DNA of 64,000 nucleotides, taken from Cryptomeria japonica. Taxonomy: Eukaryota; Streptophyta; Pinopsida; Cupressales; Cupressaceae. Shown here in pieces: positions 22,564 to 34,326 of the stretch. The number at the start of each line of letters is the position of its first letter. Position 1 is the first letter of the stretch. The stretch spans positions 874,252,594-874,316,593 of the forward strand of contig NC_081409.1 of NCBI RefSeq assembly GCF_030272615.1, written 5' to 3'. Below the pieces are notes generated by a model, which searched no databases, was not told where the DNA came from, and worked only from the letters and a program-made list of their open reading frames with translations. The translations under genes and the position numbers were made by a program.

Positions 22564-23667
22564 TGTTAGGAACCAAGAAGGACAATTGAGAGGGGGGGGG
22601 GGGCGTGAATCCATTGTCAACTTAGTGTTAGTAAAACAAACTTAAATATCAGTGAGACAGATTAACAATTATAGCAGTACCGGTTTAAGTTAATGTATGA
22701 AACAAAAAGAGAAACAACATCTGCAGCACATGAGTACACAAAGATTTTGATGTGGAAACCCTGTAAGGGAAAAACCATGGTGGGAAACCTTACCCACAAT
22801 CAGATGATGCTACTGCAGATAGTAAGTGTATACAAATGGGATCTGCACATGCAGAAAGACCAACCGCCTAGAGCTCACTACTCAATCACAAAATAGGAGT
22901 CACACTGACTACAATTGGATGGTTAAATCCAATAACAATGTACTACTTCATAATAGCATCAACAATGTTGGATTCAGTACTGGTTTAAGCTCTGACCATG
23001 AGTGTCAAACACCTTCATAACCTTTCCTTCAACCTTCAACTAATGTCTACGTGATTCGCACAAGGATCTGCTTATTTTTGCTCTTCAATATTCACGCACA
23101 CTCATAATGATCAATCTTCAATAAGATCTTACAATCGTATATACAAAATATAAGACCTATACATGAGGTCGGATCACTAAAGATAATACAATAAAATCAA
23201 TTACAAATAAGTCTTGATGCGATACAATATGTCGGCTCAATACATTTATACAGTATCCAATCAATAAACCATTTCCAAAACGTGTTGTGTTGATCTGGAA
23301 TAGATATCATGTATCAGTCCATAACCTAGACCTATCTATCGATAAAGGAAAATCTGTCAACCCGATTATACCAATAAGAAAAACACTAAATCCAAACATC
23401 CAATCCATGTCTTCGACATAACCAAATGATCTCCAAATGATACTAAGTTATCATCACTGCCGGTGAACAATATAACCTGTCGGTGAAGCATACACCGGTG
23501 ATTGTGTATAAGCCACTAACCATGCCAGTGAACGCAATATGTCGGTTTAACAATAAACCAATATAACCAGAGTGCCAAATCAACAATGTAGACCTCCAAG
23601 AAGACAAGTGTTGACATCAATGACCAAACCAATGCAACACATGACGAAGTCATCCATAATACCAACA
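22564..23667 (-). repeat. A 5' LTR
   Basis: The LTR is 1104 bp and runs TGTTAGGAACC...ACCAACA on the plus strand. It is followed by ATTAG, the right target duplication copy. U3 words GCCGGTGA, GTCGGTGA and ACCGGTGA cluster at about 23458-23545. Confidence 0.93.
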
Positions 23668-23735
23668 ATTAGAAAATTTATATTTTTGAAAAAGATGTTA
23701 CAATCTTTAATTTTATAAGATTTTTTTTAGGTGAT

Positions 23736-23995
23736 TCTACCATGTGAAATGCTTTTGATGCGGAGTTATGAATTGGTGTGGTCACAAATGGGAGACCTCA
23801 TTCTCATTTAACAATGTTGAGGCTTTTTAAAGGAGCTATGAACTGGTGAGGTCACAAATGGGGGACCTCATCCCCATTTAACAATGTTGAGGTTTTTTAA
23901 GGTGGCCTTACCATGTAAAACGCTTTCGACCCAGAGCAATGAACCGGTGAGATCACAAACAAGGGATCTCATCCCCATTTAACAATGTTGAAGCT
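23736..23995. repeat. Three diverged tandem copies of a repeat of about 70-100 bp
   Basis: The core GGTCACAAATGGG-GACCTCAT followed by CCCATTTAACAATGTTGAGG occurs three times, near 23790, 23850 and 23950. The first and third copies also share a CCATGTxAAAxGCTTT lead-in. The copies differ by scattered changes. Nothing indicates coding. Confidence 0.7.
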
Positions 23996-24351
23996 CAAAC
24001 CCACAAGCACATTGGATCAACGAAGGCACAAATCTGTGATCATAATGACCCAGTGAAGGTTTGAACCTTGATGGTCACAACAACACCAACACGAGTTAAC
24101 CAACACACTATAAAAAAAAATCATATTTAAATAAAATTAAATACCTTCAACATAATGAAATTATTACAAACTCTCATATATGGATGCGGCTAAAATGGCT
24201 CCAAAAAGTTCATGCTATTGACTTTTTCAAAAAATTAAAGCTACAGCTTGTTTTGCCAATCAAGATCAAGGATCTGTAATTTTCGACTAACACGAAAGTT
24301 ATGCAAAAATTGTACTTTTTGATCTTTTTGAAACCACATTAACCACGCCCC

Positions 24352-24971
24352 TCATATACTATAAACCAGCAAGAAAATAAAACCAACATCATAGGCTATA
24401 AAATAGCTTTTCCTTTCCTTTCCCAAATTAAAAACTCCAAATTGAGCCAAAGTCCACAAAACCACTTTATCAACCTCTCTACCATAGCCAACAACGTTAC
24501 ATGCTAGAAGTTGAATATTCGTTCTATCTATAAATACATTTCCTGCCAGCTTTCTGATAAATTGGAGGCCATACAAACATCTTTCATACGCATTTAAAGC
24601 GCCTCATAGCATGCCCGAGTGACGTCAGCCAATCCTTTTCCACACAATTCCGTCCATGATAGCGGCCAAGGCATTCCCACTGGTATCTAGAACTGGTCCA
24701 TGACAAATTCAAGAATGAACAAAATGGTGGTCTCAAAAGTGTAGATTCCCCCAAAAGTTGATAAAATAATCATGAGGCCTACATTTGAAAACCCCAAGCA
24801 TTGAAGTAGAATTCCCAATGTAACCTTGTAGTAAACAATGATTGATACTTTGCCAACTCTTTGATCAACAGCAATCAATTTCATAATGATAATGTTGTTG
24901 AAATGAGTGAAGGAAAGAATATGTTGTCCCTCTTCTTCAAAGAATAGATCGCTTAAAGCTAACTCAAACAA
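24352..24971 (-). pseudogene. Unidentified decayed reading frame, partly hydrophobic
   Basis: I do not recognise a family. A first open part (24687-24971) has an acidic N-terminal piece (LSDLFFEEEGQHIL) and then strongly hydrophobic stretches that could be two or three membrane segments (VSIIVYYKVTLGILLQCLGF, VGLMIILSTFGG). A second open part (24352-24576, another frame) contains CNVVGYGREVDKVVLW and ends in another hydrophobic stretch. They could be pieces of one gene separated by a stop and a frameshift, or chance open frames in AT-rich DNA. Sequence words such as VLDTSGNALAAIMDGIVW in a third frame near 24650 favour a decayed gene. Confidence is low. Confidence 0.3.
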
Positions 24972-24995
24972 ATATTGTATGCAAAAAATGCATTA

Positions 24996-27089
24996 TTCAT
25001 GAGAAACAGGCAGTCTTTTCACTTGATGAAAAGCAAAGAGAAAGAGTATCCTTTCCACGCATGGATTTCTAGTTTGGCGCCCAAATGTGTTTATGGGTGG
25101 GTAGTCCAATAGTATAATAACACCAGATGATTCCTCAAACCGGGTGGGACTCAAGTTCTCACTCATGGTTTACAATTTATGGTAATTTGTGGCTAAAAAT
25201 AATGTTAGTTGATTTTTATATAACATATTTAATGCAATTCTCTATCATGAAATGATTAAGATTCAATTCTTGGTAGTAATGATTGTTTTGCTTTCATATA
25301 TGTTAATAAAATGAAAGGGAGAAAGAATTATACTCATCTTTTTAATGTTTTAGACTAATCTAATGGTTATTTTAGACTTATTTTGATTTGGTTGTCTTAG
25401 TATTGAAAAATTAGTGTAAAAGTGGTATATTTCAAATGAAAGTTTGTAAAATAGCTTGAATATACCTTCTTGTATCATAAGGATCTAGATTTTATCCACA
25501 AATTATCAATTATCTATTATAGATCAAATTGACAAGTTTACATTTGAATATCATTCAAGTTCATTATGTGAATTTATCCCTCATAAATTTTTAAATCAAA
25601 TTTGTTAATGGGCCCAAGTCAACCCTCTTCCTACTAGTTATTATTGATTGAACTGAGTGTGAATGTGTGATTTATATGTCAAGTTATAGTATAAAATGAA
25701 AAAACCATAATTCATTTTGAGTATCAATCACCCATTATCTCTCATTGTCGTTTATTTCATCATTGCATTTAAGAGAACCTTGTTGACTTTTGAATCATTA
25801 ATGATTGGTTGTGTACATAGTATAATTTCTTGGCATGTCTCTGATTCTTGCTCAAAATCATGAAATGCAAGAGATTTCACTAAGGAGAACAACCCTTAGA
25901 AAAAAAAAATAGATAACACAAATGTAAGGTTGTTAAGCATTGTGTTGGTTACTCCAATGATTACCCAAGGATTTCCTATGAAATAACCAATGTCAATATT
26001 TAAAACCTTGGATGAGTGACCAACAAATGAGATTTCAATCAAAGGATTGAAAGGTCTCCTACTTTTTAGGCTTCGCTAAGCCTAGGCGGGTATACCTTAC
26101 AATATTCAAGGTTTCAACATAGATTTGCAAATATTTCATATATAGAAGATATTTCCCAATGAAAATATACCAAGGAAATGATTTAATTACTTAAGAATGT
26201 GGTTGCATTCTTGTTTTATCATCACCAACTCAACAATTGGGAGTAAAAATATAAACTAAACATACTACTACCATAGAAATTAAAAGATTTTTATCTTTGA
26301 GATGTTTCTAAAACAAATTTGAAATAAGGATAGATCAATGCCTAATTCCCAAGGAAATGGAGCCAAATGACAAATGTATTTATATCCAAAATTTATTTAA
26401 ATCCAACACTTATGCATAACACAAATGTTGATTCGTTATGCATCCAAGATTCTACTTAATGATAACACTATATATCTTCATATTCACTTGAATATGCTTA
26501 CAAACTTCAATTCTCTCCTCGAAAGTAACCTATGAAACACTTTACATATTCACACAAAGAGTGCAAAGACTAACCAAAACATCCTTAACATATTAGTTCA
26601 TTTGAATAAGATGACACAAGTTGGAGACAATCTTGAAACATGTTCTCATTAATTGTTCAAAATAGTTGATACAATATCATAGACATAAACTTCTTTGCAA
26701 ATTTCATTCCACTACCATAGCAAAATCAGACTACATATAAGCTACCTTCCCAAATGATTATTTTAGAACCCTTTTCCAATGATCCTAATTTCTCTTTTAT
26801 AGAATTAAGGGAGAAACACTTGATTTAGATGAATTGGCACACTTAAAAATTTGATTCGATTTCCTTTGTAACTAAAAATATGCTAAAGGAACCCTTACAT
26901 TTCTCATAGAGCACAAATATTTGTACTTGGTATTGGAAGGAATTTTTTTTAAAAATTGCAAAGCCTGTTGATGCTGATTTTCTCCAACCGACTTGATGAC
27001 GTGGAACTTTTCAACTAAAATATTAGTAAACAATAAAATGAAACAAAGCATACAAGATATTGAAATTATTGACATATTTGAATGCACAT
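24996..27089. other. AT-rich intergenic DNA, no gene seen
   Basis: There is no supported coding, RNA or repeat feature. A small hairpin AGGCTT-CGCT-AAGCCT is at about 26069-26084. TTGGCGCCCAAATGTG near 25075 resembles the start of a gypsy primer site, but no LTR pair was found beside it. Confidence 0.5.
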
Positions 27090-28644
27090 AGAAGACACCC
27101 CATTTTCTTCATAGTTTGATAGACACCTCTGGCCACTAGGCCTAGCAAGACTCTATTTAAGTGGGGTATAGTCTCTAAATTCTTTCTCCTTCATTTTGTG
27201 CAAGATAGAAAAAAATTTAGTTGTGGAAAATGTTCAATATATTCCTACTTGGCATATATACCATTGATTCTATTTATGTGCTTGATCCCAAATTCTAGTG
27301 AGAACATTTTATTCAATTGAACACCTGTATTTTTGATAATATTTTCTTCATCATTGATGACAAAATTTGTCACTTGTGGTAACATCTAGATAACTTCCAT
27401 TTTCCATTCTTCTTGTCTTTTCAAACTATTGCCAATGCCCTTAAGGAATGAGGAGAAAAGAGTGTCTTTCATTTGATCCTATCTATTTAGCTCATTGATC
27501 AACTTTAAATATGAAACTTACTATGTACCTTCACCCATTCGTCAATTTTTTTCACCACGTCCTATAACTTCTCTTAAATAGGGTCTTATACAAGTTCCTT
27601 TCTTTTTTATTCTCTTCAATGGATTTGTATGTTCCAACAAATATAGTCCAAAATCCATCAATATGTGATAATAACATTTCAAATCTATCATTTATTAGCC
27701 CCATAACAACATTGGCTTTTGTAGCCTTCTATTGTTGAATTAACCATTCCTTTCTTTTCTCTAGATTTCTTTCTTCTCTTTTCCAATAACACCTTTCAAT
27801 AGTGACCTTCATCAGTCTCTTCTCATGATCTAATATATTAGTTATTGGTAATGGACTAGTCTCCAGAGAAGATGGAAATCTATCTCTAAACGTCACATTT
27901 TCTACCCTCAAGTGTTCATTCTCTCTCTTGTACCACATATTTTCCTTCACCAATTTTTCAATGTGAGCCTTACTAAATTTTATTGCATGGATTGTTGAGT
28001 TTGTAGAATCAACACAGTTTGTGTCTTCTAATCTATGAGCAATGAGTTGTCTATATATTTTTCTTGGGTCATCAATGGTGAGAGGCCTATTTCCTAGTGG
28101 ATACAAGGCCCAAGTATATAGAGACTTATTATTAAGATGTAATCTTGATATAGTATATATTTTATCTATAGCCTCAACACTCGACTTTCATGTTTTGATT
28201 GCTCCTAAAGTTGTCAAAGGCTATGACTCAGCTAATATCCCATCCAGGTAGGATCATGATCTTTGGTTCTTGGAGTAATATTATTCTCCTTTCTTGGGTC
28301 ATCTCCTTCATTTCCTTATCCATTTCATCCTCAAATTCCTTAAATATCTTTGGATGCATTTCTAGCCTAATGTTTTTTGACACGTTCTCTTATTTGATTT
28401 CTTTTATACTCAAAAATGAATGCTTGAAACTTAGGAGAATGTACAAAAAAATCATTTGAAACAAATGTTTAGCTGGTATGATGTCTGACATCATCATATA
28501 GTTGATCAAATTTTTTTATAAAAATCTTATTCCTATCCTCATGAGGATTGTACTTTTCAATTATAGGTTGTTGGACCTCTTCATAATCTTCTTCATCTTT
28601 ATCTTTCTTTTCAAACCTAACAAGGTCAACTGAGAAGATTATGA
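27090..28644 (-). pseudogene. Reading frame G, distal fragment (coiled-coil part)
   Basis: This is a decayed minus-strand coding region of unknown family. Just left of element D it reads RFEKKDKDEEDYEEV, then KYNPHEDRNKIFIKKFDQLY. After several stops an open part (27729-28106) has YPLGNRPLTIDDPRKIYRQL and then a Lys/Glu-rich coiled coil (EKLVKENMWYKRENEHLRVE, KREERNLEKRKEWL). Beyond a stop it continues with LINDRFEMLLSHIDGFW and KSIEENKKERNLYKTLF. Traces reach about 27090. It ends at element D, which probably split it. The layout, globular then coiled coil, recalls ORF2 of B and C, but I see no residue-level match. Confidence 0.5.
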
Positions 28645-30246
28645 TGCAGAGGAAGGGTGTGATGAATGGACCTTCAATATTTATAAGGGAAATACAAGGT
28701 CCAAACCCCTAGGCCTACAAGCACCCAAATGGCTCAAATAGGTCAAATGAAAACCAACACTTCTCCAAATGATTCCAATGGTATGTAATGCTTATAAAAC
28801 CTCCAAATAATGTGTTCCAACTATTTTTGTGGTCCTAAGAACTTGTTTAAATGCAAAGCCCTCTTTTTAACCTTCTAGGCCTAGTTGCCCAATTAGCCCT
28901 CTAGCGAGGAAAATGAATTGTTTTCTCTATACTTTTCCAAACAAACAAATAAATAAATTAGATATTCAGACACCCATTTGGATCTAATTTTACATATCAA
29001 AATCCTTCATATGGTTGTTTTGGAAAGTATATGTTGTTTAGTAACTATGCACTATTTTTAGGCCCAAAAAGTGGCAAATTAACAAAGGAAGTATATAATG
29101 CTTTAACTCCCTGACTACCAAACTCTCAAAAATAATCCAATATGGTTCAAAACTAATGAAAATGCAACTATTTTCAAGGTTTAACCTTTTTAGATGCAAA
29201 ATCCCAAATTTAGCCTCTCACAAACCCTCAAAAGTGGATTTTCTCACACATCCCACTTCCAAACACTATATCACCAAAAGGGTGATGGATTCACCTTTAA
29301 TATTAAATTTATAAACACTCTAAATCATAAACATCACCCCTCCTTAAGGCATATTTTCTACTGCTGCTCCTTAGCAAGCATTTTCAATGCAATTTCCACT
29401 CTTTTCCAATGGTGATCGCCCCTTTCTTCAACTTATCTGCACATTATCAGGTTAGGACATAATTTTACATGTTAAATGGAGACATCCCATGATTCACAAG
29501 CCTGGTTAAATCATGGAATGCCTTCTTCATGTTAGAAAATCACTTTTCTTGATAAAAAACTAGTCAAAATGTGTTAACAGTCAGCCCATAATTATAAACT
29601 GAGACAAAACTGAAACTTAAATGCATCCAACAGATGATTTGTAGGTTAAAAAAATTCTCATATCACTATAAAACAATAACCTATCAATATTCTATGCTAA
29701 TCATGCAAAAATAACAGTAAAAATGGAAGAATTTGATCTTTATTGCAAAGTTGTTGTCTCATTCCGTACACTAGCACTCTATCTGTCGTACAAAGCATTA
29801 TATGAGCTTTTTATAATTTTTCCCTAACTATATCAACCACCTTTGATTGGTTACATTTCATTTTTTAAGCATTTAATTCTTAAAAACTAATTTCCCCCCA
29901 AAACTACTTAACCGTTGCCTTTCAAATATCAAATTTGTCAAATATGGAAAATGACATAATTTGATCAAAAACTCCTAGCTATTGATATGAAATGTCTTGA
30001 AATGTTTTATTAAACTTTTCTAAACCTTCCTAGACTCTCTAAGCCATAAATTCCTATTACATCTTTTTGTTGGTCTTAAGGTCCTTACCAGGCCCTTTAG
30101 GACAAATTACAAACATATTACATTTTTCATCATTAAAGGCCATAATGGGCCATAAGACATTATAATTTATTGCGCTTGTCTTCATGTGACCTTCAAAAGT
30201 ATTTAATGGCTTCATTAAGTTCTATGGTCTTCCAAATTCACCTGCA
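28645..30246 (-). repeat. D 3' LTR
   Basis: The LTR is 1602 bp and pairs with 32365-33969 over its whole length. It has plus-strand ends TGCAGAGG and CACCTGCA. The open frames inside it are not supported as genes because the other copy does not preserve them as coding. Confidence 0.9.
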
Positions 30247-30830
30247 CCATGCTCACCAAAAAAGAAAAAACTCTTGTCCCAAGAGTTTGGCTTGAGTTTG
30301 CCTCCATCAACTGGCCAATGCTTCCTCATTGGTTGGTCTCCCAATGTGACCTTTTTCCTTCCATCACCTACACTTACTTTGTCAAAAATATTAGAATGAA
30401 AACAAAATTTTACGAGGCCCTATTTTTGGATCAGATTGCTACCTTGCTGTCCCATTTGATTTTGCTGCTTCATAGTGGTTTGTTGTTTGCTGCTCCACCT
30501 GAACCTGTTCTCCCTTCATTTGACCTTAAAATGGACACTTGATGGTGCCTATTTGAACATATTCTAAGTCCCAATCAGTTGCTCTTTTAGGACTGATTTG
30601 CTTCTCTATCATGACCAAATTTTTGTTGCCTTGGGTTTGTTGCCCCCAACCAGTATCATGCTCATCTCTAAACCTACTCACTCAATGGAATGTTGCTTCC
30701 AAAACTCATCACCATCTTGTCATTACTCCTATAATCCAGAGGTTGTAACTAATATCTCTATCCACCCTTATGCACAATGTAGTCATTTGAGTAACCATCA
30801 TGAAGAGTTCTTCTTGCCCATTGTCATGGT
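30247..30830 (-). other. D interior downstream of protease
   Basis: This 584-bp stretch may hold the decayed end of protease: in a shifted frame near 30840 a word like RP-QWAR resembles the block that follows protease in gypsy polyproteins. Nothing after it can be assigned. No RT motif is present. Confidence 0.5.
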
Positions 30831-32303
30831 CTACTCAAAATGATATGTCCACAACATAGGTATGATATCACACATTACCTGATCATGATAAGGACTAATT
30901 GAAAAATTAACAAGAGCTCTCTTTCTAACCTCCATATTCAACCTGTGATCAACCCAAGTGGCCTTATAAGGGTTAGGATGATCTACTATTGTCAATCCCA
31001 ACTTAGTCACTATATCAAATGAAACCAAATTGTTATGTGAACCAGAATCTATGATCAATTGACATAATTTACCCTTGCTCAAACAATATGTTCTGAAAAT
31101 GTTCACCTTTGGTTCTTGTATTTGCTCACCTTGTCTTACCATAAGAAATTCTCCCTATGTCTCTGGATATGCTAGCATTGGTCCACCATCTTCCTTCTTC
31201 TCTTCTTCTTGTGTCAAACCCACTCTTCTCTCTTTTCCCTTATCAGATTCAACCCATTTAGGACACCTAAAGGATTGGTGACCTACCTCATTACGATTGA
31301 AACATTTACCTTGAAAGGTTCCACTTCCTCTTCGTACTCCAAATCTTACACCTCTATGGTTGTATCCTCCTCTTGGCTTTGAAGTAGTCCCCTTGTCTTC
31401 ATCCTTGTCTTCCCAAGTCTGATTTGTTCTTCCTCCTCATCCTCTCATGAATCCACCTCCTCTATTGTTTCCTTCTCTTTCATTCTTCCTCTTCAACTTC
31501 TCTTTTGCTCTCACTACTAATTGAAAGCATTCTCCAAGGGTTCTAGGCATATTCAACCCTATCTCATCCTGAATGTTGTACTTGAGGCCATTGATGTATC
31601 TATCCACCTTCTCATCTTCATCTTCTTCTCCTCCCCTAATGCTCAGGGTGTGAAATTGTTCAGTATAGGAAATTACATCTAAGTCCTTTTGTTTCAAGTT
31701 GTTTCTCCTCATCTTTATCTGGATTGCCAAATCTGACAGCAAAAATTGACTCCTCGCCATAGTCTTCATCCTCTCCCAATATGAGATTTTATTCAATCCC
31801 CTGTCCTCTCTCTCATTTTGAATACTTTTCCACCATGTAAGGGTTGTTCCCCTTAGCCTTTATTTTTCTATTTTCACCTTCTTGTCTCCAACTATGTCTT
31901 CTAGATCAAAATAGTTCTCAAGTGACTCTATCCAACCAAGCACTTCTTCACTCTCCATCTTGCCTCAGTAGATTGGAAAATCAACTTGTATCTTCATGCC
32001 AGTACCTTGTACTACCTTAATCAATCTTATGAATCTCCTCTCTTCAGGGTCTTCTTCATCCCTATGTCTCTCATGTGCTTGCTCTTCTCCTTCATTGTTG
32101 TCTTCATGATTCTCTTCTCTTATAGGGTCTCTTCCTTCTTTCTTTAAGGATTCTATCCTTCCTAAAAATTTAAGTCTCTCCCTTCTCATTTGTCTTTCTT
32201 CCCTTTCCTTGGTTGCCTCTAATTCTCTATTCTCTCTTTCCTTCTATTCTAGGTATGCTTTCAACTCTTCAATCTCTCTTGCCATTTGGTTTTTAGGTGC
32301 CAT
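30831..32303 (-). pseudogene. D gag-protease reading frame
   Basis: This is a gypsy-type gag-pro polyprotein of about 490 codons in one unbroken frame from the ATG at 32303 (MAPKNQMAREIEELKAYLE). Five in-frame stops interrupt it but no frameshift does. After a charged coiled-coil N-terminus come the retrotransposon gag core (WERMKTMARSQFL, LKQKDLDVISYTEQFHTL, DRYINGLKYNIQDEI; 31437-31796), an Arg/Gly-rich linker, the knuckle CFNRNEVGHQSFRC (about 31270-31311) with Arg in place of the second Cys, and an aspartic protease with IIDSGSHNNLVS (about 31020-31055). It ends near 30831. The stops are TAG or TGA in contexts expected from CAG or CGA, plus one TAA. Confidence 0.85.
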
Positions 32304-32347
32304 GTTCTAGTTTGTTGGTTTTACTCCTTAAATATCTACTAAATGAA

Positions 32348-32359
32348 GCTCTGATACCA
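32348..32359 (-). other. D primer binding site
   Basis: GCTCTGATACCA on the plus strand is an exact iMet primer complement, five bases from the LTR. An iMet primer is common in copia and also occurs in gypsy elements. Confidence 0.8.
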
Positions 32360-32364
32360 CCTAA

Positions 32365-33969
32365 TGCAGAGGAAGGGTGTGATGCATGAACCTTCAATAT
32401 TTATAAGGGAAATACAAGGTCCAAACCCCCAGGCCTACAAGCACCCAAATGGCTCAAATAGGTCAAATGCAAACCAACACTTCTCCAAATGATTCCAAAG
32501 GTATGTAATGTTTATAAAACCTCAAAATAAGGTGTTCCAACTAGTTTTGTGGTCCTAAGAACTTGTTTAAATGTAAAGCCCTCTTGTTAGCCTTCTAGGC
32601 CTAGTTGCTCAATTAGCCCTCCAGCGAGGAAAATGAATTGTTTTCTCTAAAAATTTCAGAAAAACTAAAAAAATAAATTATATATTTAGACACCCATTTG
32701 GTTCTAATTTGACATATAAAAATCCTGAATATGGTTGTTTTGGAAAGTATATGTTGTCCTGTAACTATGCACTGTTTTTAGGCCCAAAAACTGGCAAATT
32801 AACAAAGGAAGTATATACTTTTTCAACTCCCTGACTCCCAAACTCTCAAAAGTCATCCAATATGGTTCAAAACTAATGAAAATGCAACTATTTTCAAGGT
32901 TCAACCTTTTTAGATGCAAAATCCCAAATTTAGCCTCTCACAAACCCTCAAAAGTGGATTTTCTCACACATCCCACTTCCAAACACTATATCACACAAAT
33001 GGTGATGGATTCACCTTTAATATTAAATTTCTAAACACTATAAATCATAAAAATTACCCCTCCTTAAGGCGTATTTTCCACGGTTCCTCCTTAGTAAGCA
33101 TTTTCAATGCAATTTCCACTCTTTTCCAATGGTGATCACCTCTTTCTTCAACTTATCTGCACATTATCAGGTTATGACATAATTTTACATGTTAAATGGA
33201 GACATCCCATGATTCACAGGCCTATTTCAATCATGGAATGCCTTCTTCATGTTAGAAAATCACTTTTCTTGATTAAAAAAACTAGTCAAAATGTGTTAAT
33301 AGTCAGCCCAGAATTACAAACTGAGACAAAACTAAAACTTCAATGCATCCAAAAGATGATTGGTAGGTTAAAAAAACTCTCAGATCATTATAAAATAATA
33401 ACCTATCAATATAGTATGCTGATCATGCAAAAATAACAGTAAAAATGGAAGAATTTGATCTTTATTGCAAAGTTGTTGTCTCATTCCGTACACCAGCACT
33501 CTATATGTCGTACAAAGCATTACATGAGATTTTTATAATTTCTCCCTAACTATATCAACTACCTTTGATTGGTTACATTTCAGTTTTAAAGCATTTAATT
33601 CTTAAAAACTAATTTCTTCCCAAAACTACCTAACCGTTGCCTTTCAAATATTCAAATTTGTCAAATATAGAAAATGACATAATTTGATCAAAAAATCCTA
33701 GCTACTGACATGAAATGTCTTGAAACATTTTATTAAACTTGTCTAAACCTTCCTAGACTCTCTAAGCCATAAATTCCTATTACATCTTTTTGTTGGTCCT
33801 AAGGTCCTTACCAGGGCCTTCAGGACAAATTACAAATTTATTACATTTTTCATCATTAAAGGCCATAATGGGCCATAAGACATTATAATTTATTGCGCTT
33901 GTCTTCATATGACCTTCAAAAGTCTTTAATGGCTTCATTGAGTTCTTTGGTCTTCCAAATGCACCTGGA
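32365..33969 (-). repeat. D 5' LTR
   Basis: The LTR is 1605 bp and pairs with 28645-30246. Its element-strand start reads TC where the partner has TG. Confidence 0.9.
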
Positions 33970-34326
33970 CTAGATTTTTTTTCAAGTCGGTTGAGATGAT
34001 ACATGGGCAAGAGGTGGCACACTTTCTACTTCCATTGGTCTTACGTCTTGTTTAAAGGTGAAGCCCCTTTACATTTTCTAAAGGCCTCTAGTGGCAAACA
34101 AGTCACTAATTTTTATTCATGCAAAATCATTTTTTTCTAACCTCTTTAGTTGATTATTTTCATCAATATAAGCATTTTATATGAAGGATTCTACCTCATT
34201 CTCCACCTTTTTGCTACCATGATATTATTGTATATGTTAGTCCTTCTTATAGCATGGTCTTCATCACAATTCCTTCTTAATTCATCTTGAAAATAGTATT
34301 CATTAGAATAGCCACTTAGGTGCTAA
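33970..34326 (-). pseudogene. Reading frame G, middle fragment
   Basis: This 357-bp piece lies between elements D and E. Starting at E it reads HLSGYSNEYYFQDELRRN and then DEDHAIRRTNIYNNIMVAKR before stops begin. The first residues continue the frame that ends at the other side of E (ENKLA-stop, near 48725). Near D, another frame reads FKQDVRPMEVESVPPLAH. The protein family is unknown. Confidence 0.45.

Larger units (their letters stand above)
4407..23667 (-). mobile_element. Element A: Sirevirus-like Ty1/copia, host of nested B and C
   Basis: Element A is complete, with two LTRs (4407-5502 and 22564-23667), an iMet primer site, gag, protease, integrase, RT, RNase H and a polypurine tract. 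The target duplication ATTAG is exact at 4402-4406 and 23668-23672. It spans 19.26 kb, but 12.6 kb of that is elements B and C with their 5-bp duplications, leaving about 6.66 kb, a normal copia size. The LTRs differ at roughly 9% of the first 360 positions by eye, more than those of B or C, as expected for the oldest member of the nest. The RNase H and RT wording, several PPT-like boxes and CCGG motif clusters in U3 point to the Sirevirus lineage. That lineage call is an inference. Confidence 0.92.
28645..33969 (-). mobile_element. Element D: gag-protease-only LTR element
   Basis: Element D is 5325 bp and minus strand. The LTRs are 1602 bp (28645-30246) and 1605 bp (32365-33969), and an iMet-type primer site lies near the 5' LTR. 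The interior is only about 2.1 kb and holds gag, a knuckle and an aspartic protease, with no RT, RNase H or integrase. LTR length outweighs the coding part, as in TR-GAG or LARD-type elements. The flanking words (TATGA left, CTAGA right) do not match, so the insertion has decayed ends or was rearranged. Confidence 0.85.

Noticed and set aside
25070-25090. Primer-site-like TTGGCGCCCAAATGTG
   Set aside because: No LTR pair or PPT was found around it, and the match stops after about 10 bases.
28700-30240. Small open frames inside the D LTRs (e.g. near 29194 and 32914)
   Set aside because: The two LTR copies share them only because they are duplicates. There is no domain or codon signal.
28640-33974. 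Target duplication for element D
   Set aside because: TATGA and CTAGA do not match, so no duplication is claimed.
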